Below are positions 1 to 6,424 of a DNA stretch of 10,117 bases, piece by piece. Numbering within the stretch: position 1 is the first letter of the stretch; the number at the start of each line of letters is the position of its first letter. A program made the translations under genes and the position numbers. This DNA is from Bacteroidia bacterium (GTDB taxonomy: Bacteria > Bacteroidota > Bacteroidia > Flavobacteriales > Flavobacteriaceae). A model generated the notes under the pieces. It did no database searches. It was not told the DNA's origin and saw nothing but the letters and a program-made list of their open reading frames with translations. The stretch is taken from assembly GCA_018679315.1 (NCBI GenBank), contig JAHHLF010000004.1:1-10117 (forward strand), written 5' to 3'.

Positions 1-662
1 TGCATTTTGTCTAAAACCACAATGGAATGTGCCAGGATAAATTGAGTGCCATTGATCAGGGCAAGCCCTTCTTTGGGCCCTAGAGTCAATGGATTCAAAT
101 CGGCCAATTCCAATAAATCCGCGCCTTTTATATTCTTCCCCTTATAACTTACTTCACCCAAACCTATCAATGGGAGGAACAAATGCGCAAGGGGAGCCAA
201 ATCCCCGGATGCTCCAACTGAACCTTGTGAAGGCACAACGGGAATCGCATCGTTTTCAATATGCCAAATAATGCGCTCCAATGTAGCTAATCGGATCCCG
301 GAATACCCTTTTGCCAGGGCATGTGCTTTAGTGATCAACATTAACTTTGATAACTGATCACTTATGGGTCTGCCGAGGCCAACTGCATGACTTTTAAGGA
401 TATTCTCCTGCAGTTGTCGGGTTTCTTCTTTTGAGATCTTGGTAGTGCATAGCGGGCCAAAACCCGTATTTATCCCATAAACCGGATGTGCATCATTAAC
501 AATGCGCTCTACTAAATCGGCACTTTCATTGACACGATCAATGGTCTTTTCAGACAGGACAGGCTTGCTTTTTGCATCAGCTAAAGACAACGCCTTTTGG
601 ACGGTTAAGTCTTCAGAACCCAATGAAAAAAGTGTAGATGTATCGGCCATTTCCATACGCAT
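1..662 (-). CDS. hutH: Histidine ammonia-lyase (HAL/PAL aromatic ammonia-lyase family), 5' part, continues past left edge
   Basis: The first 220 residues of a lyase usually about 500 residues long are visible. HutH removes ammonia from L-histidine to give urocanate, the first step of histidine degradation in the cytoplasm. Seen: the VYGINTGFG motif (residues 61-69) with the catalytic Tyr62, SHAVGLG (91-97), and GSVGASGDLAPLAH (147-160). Ala-Ser-Gly 151-153 there cyclise into the MIO electrophile in this family. LINGTQ (202-207) carries the family's active-site Asn. Three in-frame ATGs lie close together at 662, 656 and 650; 662 is chosen as the longest, but 650 (MADTST) is possible. The gene is divergent from the nitroreductase. 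No other hut gene is visible, so the pathway context is unknown. Some family members are tyrosine or phenylalanine lyases, and the substrate-deciding residues cannot be settled from this fragment. Confidence 0.93.
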   Translation of the reverse strand, partial: MRMEMADTSTLFSLGSEDLTVQKALSLADAKSKPVLSEKTIDRVNESADLVERIVNDAHPVYGINTGFGPLCTTKISKEETRQLQENILKSHAVGLGRPISDQLSKLMLITKAHALAKGYSGIRLATLERIIWHIENDAIPVVPSQGSVGASGDLAPLAHLFLPLIGLGEVSYKGKNIKGADLLELADLNPLTLGPKEGLALINGTQFILAHSIVVLDKM

Positions 663-672
663 TTCGCTGCCC

Positions 673-680
673 TAAAAGTA
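673..680 (-). promoter_or_regulatory. Candidate Bacteroidota -7 element for hutH
   Basis: On the minus strand the octamer reads TACTTTTA, one mismatch from the Bacteroidota -7 consensus TAnnTTTG, and ends 10 bases before the ATG at 662. No convincing -33 TTG was found at the right distance, so this is weak. Confidence 0.2.
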
Positions 681-760
681 TTCATTAAGTTTGAGAATAA
701 CCAGTCGAATGAAGATGGTGTAATAAAGGATATATTGCTACATAAAAGAAGTATTCTGCT

Positions 761-1318
761 ATGATTTATGACTTAATTAAAAAAAGACGTGCTGTATTTC
801 CGGTCCAGTACAATGACCGGCCCATTTCAGATAATGATATTCAAACCATTCTGGAATCTGCCAATTGGGCGCCCACCCATAAACGGACAGAACCCTGGAG
901 ATTCAAGGTGGTCAAGGAAAAAGCTAAAACACGTCTAAGTGAATTTATGTCCGAGGCTTATTTGAAGTATACGCCGGATCCTAAAAAGCTCAAGGTCAAA
1001 AAAATAAAAGAAAAAGTTCATCAATCTGCGGCTATAATCGCTATTTGCATGCAACGCGATCCGGAAGAACGGCTTCCTGAATGGGAAGAAATTGCAGCCA
1101 CAGCTATGGCCGTTCAGAACATGTGGTTGGTTTGCACGGAAATGGGAATTGGTTGCTATTGGAGTTCGCCTTCCTTCATCAAGTATATGGATGGTTTTTT
1201 TCACTTGAAAGGAGGGGAACGATGCCTTGGCTTTCTTTATATGGGGTATTTTGATGGGCCTTTGGAAGAAGGACATCGCGGTTCTTATTCAAATAAAGTA
1301 AGCTGGATGATTGACTAA
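761..1318 (+). CDS. Nitroreductase-family FMN oxidoreductase, YdjA-like
   Basis: A 185-residue single-domain protein, the usual length for the compact YdjA-like branch of NAD(P)H:FMN nitroreductases. Seen: KKRRAV at residues 7-12, where the paired arginines bind the FMN phosphate in this family; ANWAPTHKRTEPWRF (34-48), the equivalent of the APDHK..QPW motif of YdjA; PEWEE (106-110); GCYWSSP (131-137) in the cofactor region; and LGFLYMGYFDG (156-166), matching the GFLYLG strand. Such enzymes work as cytoplasmic dimers reducing nitroaromatics, quinones or unknown physiological substrates with bound FMN. The real substrate cannot be read from sequence. The ATG at 761 gives the standard N-terminus. 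The gene is divergent from hutH across 98 bases. Its stop codon overlaps the stop of the convergent DUF456 gene. Confidence 0.9.
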   Translation: MIYDLIKKRRAVFPVQYNDRPISDNDIQTILESANWAPTHKRTEPWRFKVVKEKAKTRLSEFMSEAYLKYTPDPKKLKVKKIKEKVHQSAAIIAICMQRDPEERLPEWEEIAATAMAVQNMWLVCTEMGIGCYWSSPSFIKYMDGFFHLKGGERCLGFLYMGYFDGPLEEGHRGSYSNKVSWMID

Positions 1319-1839
1319 ACCTCAGGAAAAAAGAAGGGAAAAAGTGCCTCTTTATACTCCCAGACTTTTGAGATAAAGAGTCCGAAGAAAACAACAGAGA
1401 TCACAAATTTCAGAAAAGTACCTGTTAAGAAACCAATAAAGGATCCGAAAGCAGCTTTTACTGCTGTAGTATTATCCGCCTTATTGAGAAGCTCACCGAC
1501 CAGGGCCCCAACAAAGGGCCAGATAATTATCCCAAAGATGCCGAGGACAGGAAAAAATATGGCCACGAGTAATCCTACCATAGTACCGATCATACCAGCC
1601 CTACTTCCACCAAATTTCTTAGTCCCAACAACTGGGATTATATAATCTACGGCAAAAACAACCAGGGCAACCAACAGCGTGATCCCCAGAAACCACCAAT
1701 CGTCCGGAACCGCTTGGGTGAGAAATAATAATAAGAGCCCTATCCAACTCAAGGTAGGTCCTGGCAATACAGGTAGAAAACTACCAATTATGCCTATTAG
1801 TACGCAAAATAAACCTAGGATCAGAAGTACAATGTCCAT
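1315..1839 (-). CDS. DUF456 family integral membrane protein
   Basis: A 174-residue, very hydrophobic protein with about five to six membrane segments, roughly at residues 1-20, 29-44, 48-70, 82-104, 105-118 and 130-157. Recognisable DUF456 signatures are the LPVLPGP turn at 22-28 after the first helix and the segment around 64-86, with DYIIP followed by a Gly-rich stretch (KFGGSRAGMIGT). Family function is unknown; glycine-zipper-like helices such as those near 82-118 are typical. No enzymatic residue is apparent. The gene lies alone on the minus strand between two plus-strand genes. Its TAG stop (1315-1317) overlaps the nitroreductase TAA (1316-1318), leaving no room for a terminator between them. 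The start at 1839 is preceded by a T-rich stretch, not an SD sequence. Confidence 0.85.
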   Translation of the reverse strand: MDIVLLILGLFCVLIGIIGSFLPVLPGPTLSWIGLLLLFLTQAVPDDWWFLGITLLVALVVFAVDYIIPVVGTKKFGGSRAGMIGTMVGLLVAIFFPVLGIFGIIIWPFVGALVGELLNKADNTTAVKAAFGSFIGFLTGTFLKFVISVVFFGLFISKVWEYKEALFPFFFPEV

Positions 1840-1878
1840 GAAAAAAGCAATTTGCTATTTGACGAAAGGGCGAATGAA

Positions 1879-1907
1879 TTGTTACATGCGAAATTACATC
1901 GTATAAT
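1879..1907 (+). promoter_or_regulatory. Candidate promoter for the lipoprotein-ruvC unit (TTGTTA, 17 bp, TATAAT)
   Basis: TTGTTA at 1879-1884 and TATAAT at 1902-1907 are separated by exactly 17 bases and end 42 bases before the ATG at 1950. This fits the general sigma-70 consensus rather than the Bacteroidota TTTG/TAnnTTTG type, so activity in this host is uncertain. It lies in the divergent region shared with the DUF456 gene. Confidence 0.35.
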
Positions 1908-1949
1908 TAGAATTCAGCTTTCCAACGGAAAAATTGTAATTTGCTGCTG

Positions 1950-2441
1950 ATGAAAAGATGGATGGTATATGGGTGGTGTTTTCTTTTAATTGGCATGCTT
2001 TCAAGTGCCTGTTCATTGTTCTCCTCCAAGGAAAAGCGGACTCAAAAATTAGTCGCTAAAGAAATGGAACAGATCGATTGGAATACATTGGATCATTACC
2101 CTTTATTTGTCGAATGTGATGAATTAATGACGGTAGAGACACAACGCAGTTGTTTTGAGGAATCTTTAGTGAAAAAATTGTCGGAAGGCCTGGCAGAATA
2201 TGAATTAGTGCTTGAAGACCAGGTAACTACGGTTATTTTTATCGATCTTTTAGTGGATATGGAGGGCAAGATCAAGGTAGTTGATATGGAAAGAAATCCG
2301 GATATTCTTGCACAAATACCAGATTTTAACCGGATGATACAACGCGAGGTAAATGAGCTACCTAAGGTAGAGCCTGCACTGAAAAGAGGCGTTCCGGTTA
2401 ATGTAAAATTCAGGATTCCAATAGAACTTAATACGAATTGA
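1950..2441 (+). CDS. Predicted lipoprotein with TonB-C-like domain
   Basis: A 163-residue protein. An in-frame TTG at 1941 would add three residues, but the ATG at 1950 gives a normal signal peptide: basic MKR, then a hydrophobic stretch to residue 17, and LSSAC with Cys21 as the probable lipidated residue. The lipobox is loose, with Ser at -3, as is often tolerated in Bacteroidota. The rest resembles short flavobacterial TonB-C proteins. It has a two-cysteine segment (Cys56 in YPLFVEC and Cys68 in RSCFEE), a beta-rich middle (VTTVIFIDLLVDMEGKIKVV), and a C-terminal VEPALKRGVPVNVKFRIPI (140-158), the counterpart of the W-P-A-x-x-x-G-x-P-V strand of TonB. There is no N-terminal TonB membrane anchor or proline-rich spacer, so energy transduction is doubtful; a periplasmic or outer-membrane role is inferred. 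The stop shares one base with the ruvC start. Confidence 0.7.
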   Translation: MKRWMVYGWCFLLIGMLSSACSLFSSKEKRTQKLVAKEMEQIDWNTLDHYPLFVECDELMTVETQRSCFEESLVKKLSEGLAEYELVLEDQVTTVIFIDLLVDMEGKIKVVDMERNPDILAQIPDFNRMIQREVNELPKVEPALKRGVPVNVKFRIPIELNTN

Positions 2442-3001
2442 TGGCAACTTCTGGCGATAAAATAATATTGGGAATTGATCCGGGTACAACTATAATGGGG
2501 TTCGGGATCATACGGATCAAGAAGAAGCATATGTATTTAATTCAGATGAATGAACTACACTTGCGAAAATATTCAGACCCATACACCAAACTCAAACTGA
2601 TCTTTGATCGGACCATTGAATTGATCGAGACACACCATCCGGATGAGATCGCGATTGAGGCTCCTTTTTATGGTAAGAATGTGCAATCCATGTTAAAATT
2701 AGGGCGCGCCCAAGGGGTTGCTATGGCAGCCGGACTATCAAGGCAGATACCCATTACTGAGTATTTACCGAAGAAGATCAAAATGGCCATTACGGGGAAT
2801 GGAAACGCGAGTAAAGAGCAAGTAGCCAGAATGTTACAACAATTGCTTGAAATTAAAGAGCTTCCCAAAAACCTGGATAGTACTGATGGACTAGCTGCCG
2901 CCGTATGTCATTTTTACAATGAAGGAAGAACTGAGATCGGCAAAAAATACACAAGCTGGGAAGCTTTTGCCCGCGCTAATCCCGGTCAGGTTGATCTTTG
3001 A
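2441..3001 (+). CDS. ruvC: Crossover junction endodeoxyribonuclease RuvC
   Basis: A 186-residue Holliday-junction resolvase; E. coli RuvC has 173 residues. As a dimer acting with RuvAB, it cuts four-way DNA junctions symmetrically during recombination and repair in the cytoplasm. Seen: the RNase H-like fold start ILGIDPGTT with catalytic Asp13; IAIEAPFYGKN with Glu73; and NLDSTDGLAAAVCH with Asp146 and Asp149 plus His157. All four acidic metal ligands are therefore present. A TTG at 2438 is in frame, but the ATG at 2441 is preferred; its A is the last base of the upstream TGA, an arrangement that favours translational coupling. The C-terminal tail beyond residue 163 (TSWEAFARANPG) is typical of Bacteroidota versions. 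ruvA and ruvB are not in the window. Confidence 0.96.
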   Translation: MATSGDKIILGIDPGTTIMGFGIIRIKKKHMYLIQMNELHLRKYSDPYTKLKLIFDRTIELIETHHPDEIAIEAPFYGKNVQSMLKLGRAQGVAMAAGLSRQIPITEYLPKKIKMAITGNGNASKEQVARMLQQLLEIKELPKNLDSTDGLAAAVCHFYNEGRTEIGKKYTSWEAFARANPGQVDL

Positions 3002-3020
3002 TCTTAGGTTATCAATTGAT

Positions 3021-3090
3021 CCAGGACCCAGGAACCAAGAACAGTCAACACTCAACATCTAAGAACTAGGAACTAAGAACCATCAACTAA
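3021..3090 (+). repeat. Ten-unit degenerate heptamer tandem repeat between ruvC and hemW
   Basis: The 70 bases divide without remainder into ten 7-base units. The first three are CCAGGAA-like, the next three CANTCAA-like and the last four GAACTAA-like. Position 6 is A in all ten units, and position 7 is A in seven. The tract starts 19 bases after the ruvC stop and ends 4 bases before the hemW ATG. It has stops in the forward frames and cannot extend either gene. The unit is too short and too divergent for CRISPR. Function is unknown. Confidence 0.75.
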
Positions 3091-3094
3091 ATAC

Positions 3095-4228
3095 ATGTCA
3101 GGTATCTACATACACATACCATTCTGCAAACAGGCCTGTCATTATTGTGATTTTCACTTTAGCACGAATTTGAACAGGCAACAAGAAATTGTAGATGCAT
3201 TGATCAAAGAATTATCCCTGAGAAAATCAGAATTCAGTGGTGTTCAGGTAGAAAGCATTTATTTTGGTGGAGGGACCCCTTCCTTACTTACCCCTCAACA
3301 GGCCCGGGCCGTATTGGATCATATCTATACAAATTTCGAGATGTCACAAGATCCGGAGATCACTCTTGAAGCGAATCCGGATGATCTTAATGCCCAAAAG
3401 ATCAAGGACTTTTCTACACTAGGCATCAACCGCTTAAGTATTGGTATTCAGTCATTTTTTGAAGCAGATCTGCAACTGATGAATAGATCGCACACTGTGC
3501 ACCAATCCATAGAATGCCTGGATCAAGCCCGAAAGGTATTTGACAATATTTCAATAGACCTTATTTATGGTATTCCGGGAAGAAGCCTGCGGGATTGGAA
3601 ATCGAATATCGTGAGCCTGGCGCGATGGGATCTGCCACATATATCTTCGTATGCACTTACTGTAGAACCCAAAACAGTCCTGGCCCATCAAATTAAGCAG
3701 GGAATTGTCTCCGATGTTGATGACATAGCGGCGCATGCACAATTCGAATACATGGTTGAAGCCTTAGAAGCTGATGGTTTTGACCACTATGAGATCTCCA
3801 ATTTTGGAAAGCCCGGATATTATTCCAGGAATAACACGGCGTATTGGTTGGGGAAACCATATATGGGCATTGGACCGTCTGCACATTCTTACAATGGTAA
3901 AGAACGGAGTTGGAATGTCCGTAATAACAAGAAATATCTCGATGCCATCAACAATAATACATCCCCCGCGAGCGTAGAAAAATTGTCTAAAGTGGATAGA
4001 TATAATGAAAAGGTCATGACCGGACTCAGAACTCAATGGGGAATTAACTTAGCTACCATAACGGAGGAGTTCGGTGCCCAATTTAAAGCATACGCACTGG
4101 AGCAGGCCGAACCTCATATTGCACGAGGTGTTCTCAAGGTGGAGGATCAATGCCTTATGAGCACGGCAAATGGGAAATTTTTGATCGATGGGATCGCAAG
4201 TGAATTATTTATGATTAATTTGGGGTAA
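3095..4228 (+). CDS. hemW: Radical SAM heme chaperone HemW
   Basis: A 377-residue protein, the usual HemW length. HemW was formerly annotated as oxygen-independent coproporphyrinogen III oxidase, but the family binds haem and delivers it to target proteins. Seen: the radical-SAM cluster motif CKQACHYC, with Cys11, Cys15 and Cys18 (Cx3Cx2C) preceded by IYIHIPF; GGGTPS at 58-63 for SAM binding; LEANPDD at 91-97; RLSIGIQSF at 113-121; DLIYGIPG at 155-162; the HemW-type HYEISNFGKPG at 231-241; and GIGPSAHSY at 258-266. The C-terminal HemN-like domain occupies about 285-377. It is placed as HemW rather than HemN because of its size and the Cx3Cx2C site. The ATG at 3095 directly precedes the conserved IYIHIPFC. 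The cyclase gene follows after 12 bases. A haem chaperone and the haem-containing H-NOX protein share this window, but no functional link is implied. Confidence 0.94.
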   Translation: MSGIYIHIPFCKQACHYCDFHFSTNLNRQQEIVDALIKELSLRKSEFSGVQVESIYFGGGTPSLLTPQQARAVLDHIYTNFEMSQDPEITLEANPDDLNAQKIKDFSTLGINRLSIGIQSFFEADLQLMNRSHTVHQSIECLDQARKVFDNISIDLIYGIPGRSLRDWKSNIVSLARWDLPHISSYALTVEPKTVLAHQIKQGIVSDVDDIAAHAQFEYMVEALEADGFDHYEISNFGKPGYYSRNNTAYWLGKPYMGIGPSAHSYNGKERSWNVRNNKKYLDAINNNTSPASVEKLSKVDRYNEKVMTGLRTQWGINLATITEEFGAQFKAYALEQAEPHIARGVLKVEDQCLMSTANGKFLIDGIASELFMINLG

Positions 4229-4240
4229 TGCGCTCGCTGA

Positions 4241-4990
4241 ATGACCACTACCATTAGACATAATAATCGGAACTACACTATAGACCTTTTCAAGCCACTT
4301 GACATTTCTATTGCCATAAGCGGGAAAAAGCAAAATGTTATTGCATGGGGTGTTGATTTTCCAGAGATCGGGCCGCATATCTCAGGTGATTATGAAGGGA
4401 GTGTTGCCGCAGGACAAGCTGTTAACTTTAATGATATTAAGTTTAATCCTCATGCCCACGGAACACATACTGAATGTTACGGACATATTACCAAAGAGGT
4501 CCATTCTGTAAACAAGGTTTTTTCCAAATACTTTTTCAAGGCGGAGGTCATTACCATTGCACCTGAAAAATACCAGGATGATTTTGTGATATCCAAAAAG
4601 CAGTTGCGGTATGCCATAGGTAATAAAAAAAGAGAGGCCATAATCATCCGAACCTTACCAAACACCCTTCAAAAGAAAAGAAAACACTATGCTAAATCTA
4701 ACCCGCCTTATCTTCTGGAAGAGGCAGCCAGATATCTTGCAGAAATTGGGGTAGGCCACTTATTGATAGACCTTCCATCCGTAGATCGGGAAGAAGATTT
4801 TGGGGCACTTCTTGCTCATAAGGCCTTTTGGAATATGGGTGGGACTATTAGAAAACAGGCAACGATCACAGAATTGATCTTTGTCAATAACACAATTCTT
4901 GATGGGACCTACTTTTTATCTCTGCAGCTGGGTCCATTTGAAAATGATGCAGCACCAAGTCGGCCTGTAATATATGCGATCCAGGAATAA
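4241..4990 (+). CDS. Cyclase-family metal-dependent hydrolase (kynurenine formamidase-like fold)
   Basis: A 249-residue protein of the cyclase superfamily (PF04199), which includes kynurenine formamidase and other metal-dependent amidases and hydrolases. Seen: the metal site segment NPHAHGTHTECYGH at residues 69-82, with His71, His73, His76, Glu78 and His82; and a second block LLIDLPSVDREEDFGALLAHKAFW at about 174-197, where the LLIDLPSVDR strand and the His of AHKAFW are typical. The first block departs from the textbook HxGTHxDxPxH: the leading His is shifted by one position, Asp is replaced by Glu, and the Pro position is Tyr. The substrate is therefore uncertain, and the name kynB is not justified. 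There is no signal peptide, so it is probably cytoplasmic. It follows hemW closely and precedes the DUF4230 gene, an order also familiar from Flavobacteriaceae. Confidence 0.85.
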   Translation: MTTTIRHNNRNYTIDLFKPLDISIAISGKKQNVIAWGVDFPEIGPHISGDYEGSVAAGQAVNFNDIKFNPHAHGTHTECYGHITKEVHSVNKVFSKYFFKAEVITIAPEKYQDDFVISKKQLRYAIGNKKREAIIIRTLPNTLQKKRKHYAKSNPPYLLEEAARYLAEIGVGHLLIDLPSVDREEDFGALLAHKAFWNMGGTIRKQATITELIFVNNTILDGTYFLSLQLGPFENDAAPSRPVIYAIQE

Positions 4991-5009
4991 GGTGGCAGGG
5001 CAATCTTCG

Positions 5010-5017
5010 TATCTTTA
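5010..5017 (+). promoter_or_regulatory. Candidate Bacteroidota -7 element just upstream of the DUF4230 gene
   Basis: TATCTTTA matches TAnnTTTG except for the last base and ends only 4 bases before the ATG at 5022. If used, the transcript would be leaderless or nearly so. The -33 TTG is not evident, so confidence is low. Confidence 0.3.
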
Positions 5018-5021
5018 GCGC

Positions 5022-5645
5022 ATGGAGTCGGTTTTTGAGATCATTGTCGGTTTACTATTAGGTATCATACTAACGTATTGGGTGTATTCTTTTTTTAGAA
5101 GAAGAAAGCGAAAGGAGCAGACCAAACACCAATCCACTGTATTATTAGAAAAGATAAGGATTGTTTGTAAGCTCATTTCGGTTGAAGGCGATTTTGCAGA
5201 GATCTACCGCTATGAGAACTCCAAGGAACAATTTCTTAACCTTTTTACAAGTAAGAAGAAAGCCCTGGTAGTTATCAATGCCAAAACTCATGTTGGCTAT
5301 GACCTGAGTAAGATCCACATGCATTCAGATATAGAGCGGAGAACCATCGTTCTTAGGAATTTTCCGCCGCCTGAAGTACTTTCTATTTCTCCGGAACTGG
5401 AATTTTATGATATTAGGAATGATCTGTTCTATGCCTTTACACCGAATGACCTGACGGAACTCACCAAACAGGCAAAACAGCATATTCTGGACAAGGTCCC
5501 TGAAAGTGTACTGATGGACCAGGCCAGAAAAGAAGCAAAGGAAGCTATTTTGATCATAGAAAAGCTTGTAGAAATGATCGGCTGGCGGTTAGATTATTCT
5601 GCCTTGGAAATTAACGAACAGGAAAAACCTATTTTAAAACAATAG
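5022..5645 (+). CDS. DUF4230 domain-containing membrane-anchored protein
   Basis: A 207-residue protein common in Bacteroidota and of unknown function. Seen: an uncleaved N-terminal membrane segment at about residues 4-25 (FEIIVGLLLGIILTYWVYSFF) followed by a strongly basic stop-transfer stretch RRRKRKEQ, which would place the remainder outside or inside depending on topology. The soluble part carries the family features: LLEKIRIVCKLISVEGDFAEIY (42-63), KKALVVINAKTHVGYDLSKI (78-97), the pattern RTIVLRNFPPPEVLSI, and a C-terminal helix-rich region with KEAILIIEKLVEMIGW. No catalytic residues are recognised. The start at 5022 is the first ATG and gives a normal anchor. The downstream lipoprotein begins 11 bases after the stop, so co-transcription is likely. 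Confidence 0.85.
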   Translation: MESVFEIIVGLLLGIILTYWVYSFFRRRKRKEQTKHQSTVLLEKIRIVCKLISVEGDFAEIYRYENSKEQFLNLFTSKKKALVVINAKTHVGYDLSKIHMHSDIERRTIVLRNFPPPEVLSISPELEFYDIRNDLFYAFTPNDLTELTKQAKQHILDKVPESVLMDQARKEAKEAILIIEKLVEMIGWRLDYSALEINEQEKPILKQ

Positions 5646-5656
5646 ATCGTATACCC

Positions 5657-6058
5657 ATGAAACATTTTCTCGCAATTTGCCTACTTGGCTGTTTATTATT
5701 TCAATCGTGTAATCAAAGATCATCAGACTCACTGGAAATGAACCCGGCCTTTGTGCATGTAGTCTATTTTTGGTTAAATGATCCGGAGAGTACTTCGGAT
5801 CGAAAAGATTTTGAAGAAGCATTGAATATGTTTTTGGAAGCATCAGAATTCGCCCAGACCAATTATGTCGGAACCCCACCTGAAGCAAGCCGGGAGGTAG
5901 TAGATGATTCTTTCTCATATTGTCTGATCGTCACTTTTGAATCTGCTGAGGCACAGGAGAATTATCAGACAGAAGCTGCCCATTTAGCCTTTATTGAAAA
6001 CGCATCGCATTTATGGAATAAGGTGATCGTTTATGACGCATTAGGCATGGAAAAGTAG
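5657..6058 (+). CDS. Lipoprotein with stress-responsive A/B-barrel (Dabb) domain
   Basis: A 133-residue protein. The N-terminus MKHFLAICLLGCLLFQSC is a lipoprotein signal peptide with Cys18 as the lipidation site, followed by a Ser/Asn-rich linker. From residue 32 the Dabb fold can be followed: VHVVYFWLNDPESTSDRKDF (first strand and helix), YVGTPPEASREVVDDSFSYCLIVTFESAEAQENY (strands with the usual hydrophobic pattern), and AHLAFIENASHLWNKVIVYDAL, the typical H-x-x-F ending. Dabb domains are small ferredoxin-like barrels that dimerise; their biochemical role is usually unknown. An envelope-anchored version is less usual than the common cytoplasmic ones of about 100 residues. The YjbR gene begins 2 bases after the stop, so the two are very likely co-transcribed. 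Confidence 0.82.
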   Translation: MKHFLAICLLGCLLFQSCNQRSSDSLEMNPAFVHVVYFWLNDPESTSDRKDFEEALNMFLEASEFAQTNYVGTPPEASREVVDDSFSYCLIVTFESAEAQENYQTEAAHLAFIENASHLWNKVIVYDALGMEK

Positions 6059-6060
6059 GT

Positions 6061-6417
6061 ATGCATATAGAAGCATTTAGGGAATATTGTATTGCCAAGA
6101 AAGGAGTTACTGAAGAATTTCCTTTTGATGAGGTCACCCTGGTATTTAAGGTGATGGGAAAAATGTTCGCGATTGCCCCCTTAGAACGAATACCCTCCCA
6201 GGCTAATTTAAAATGTGATCCGGAGCGTGCAATTGCACTACGGGAAGAATATGACGGCATCATCATCCCAGGTTACCACATGAGTAAAGTACATTGGAAC
6301 ACCCTCTACCTGGAACAGTTACCGACGTCTTTGATCACCGAACTAATAGACCATTCATATGACTTAATCGTGGCTTCATTGCCCAAAAAAGTGCAGGCAG
6401 AATGGCAGACATTATGA
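6061..6417 (+). CDS. MmcQ/YjbR family protein
   Basis: A 118-residue cytoplasmic protein of the YjbR (CyaY-like fold) family, at full family length. Seen: FPFDEVTLVFKVMGKMFA at residues 20-37, which is the family hallmark (FPFG..v.vfKV.gKmFA); LKCDPERA at 50-57; and the second hallmark PGYHMSKVHWNT at 70-81. The family is often labelled DNA-binding because of its double-wing fold, but a biochemical role is not established and is not claimed here. It starts 2 bases after the Dabb lipoprotein stop and is followed 7 bases later by the DinB-like gene. YjbR and DinB-like genes are frequent companions in Bacteroidota. The start codon is unambiguous, giving the usual MHIEAFREYC opening. Confidence 0.9.
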   Translation: MHIEAFREYCIAKKGVTEEFPFDEVTLVFKVMGKMFAIAPLERIPSQANLKCDPERAIALREEYDGIIIPGYHMSKVHWNTLYLEQLPTSLITELIDHSYDLIVASLPKKVQAEWQTL

Positions 6418-6424
6418 TGAAAAA

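Noticed and set aside
89..271. 60-codon open frame on the plus strand at the left end
   Set aside because: It is antisense to the hutH segment that encodes the conserved ASG motif region.
935..1276. 113-codon open frame on the minus strand inside the nitroreductase gene
   Set aside because: It is a shadow of the nitroreductase reading frame; the translated product has no family resemblance.
2096..2530. 144-codon open frame on the minus strand across the lipoprotein-ruvC junction
   Set aside because: It lies opposite two well-supported genes, crosses their boundary, and its translation is Ser/Cys/Thr-rich with no recognisable domain.
3011..3020. Perfect 10-base palindrome ATCAATTGAT after ruvC as an operator
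   Set aside because: Short AT-rich palindromes of this size are expected by chance, and it has no second copy or promoter element beside it.
3021..3090. CRISPR array
   Set aside because: Repeat unit is only 7 bases, with no spacers and no cas genes; it is a plain degenerate tandem repeat.
3764..4036. 90-codon open frame on the minus strand inside hemW, and smaller overlapping frames there
   Set aside because: They lie fully within a conserved radical-SAM gene and have no independent start context or domain.
3095..4228. Coproporphyrinogen III dehydrogenase HemN
   Set aside because: Length, the Cx3Cx2C cluster motif and the HYEISNFGKPG block fit HemW; HemN is longer and has extra N-terminal features.
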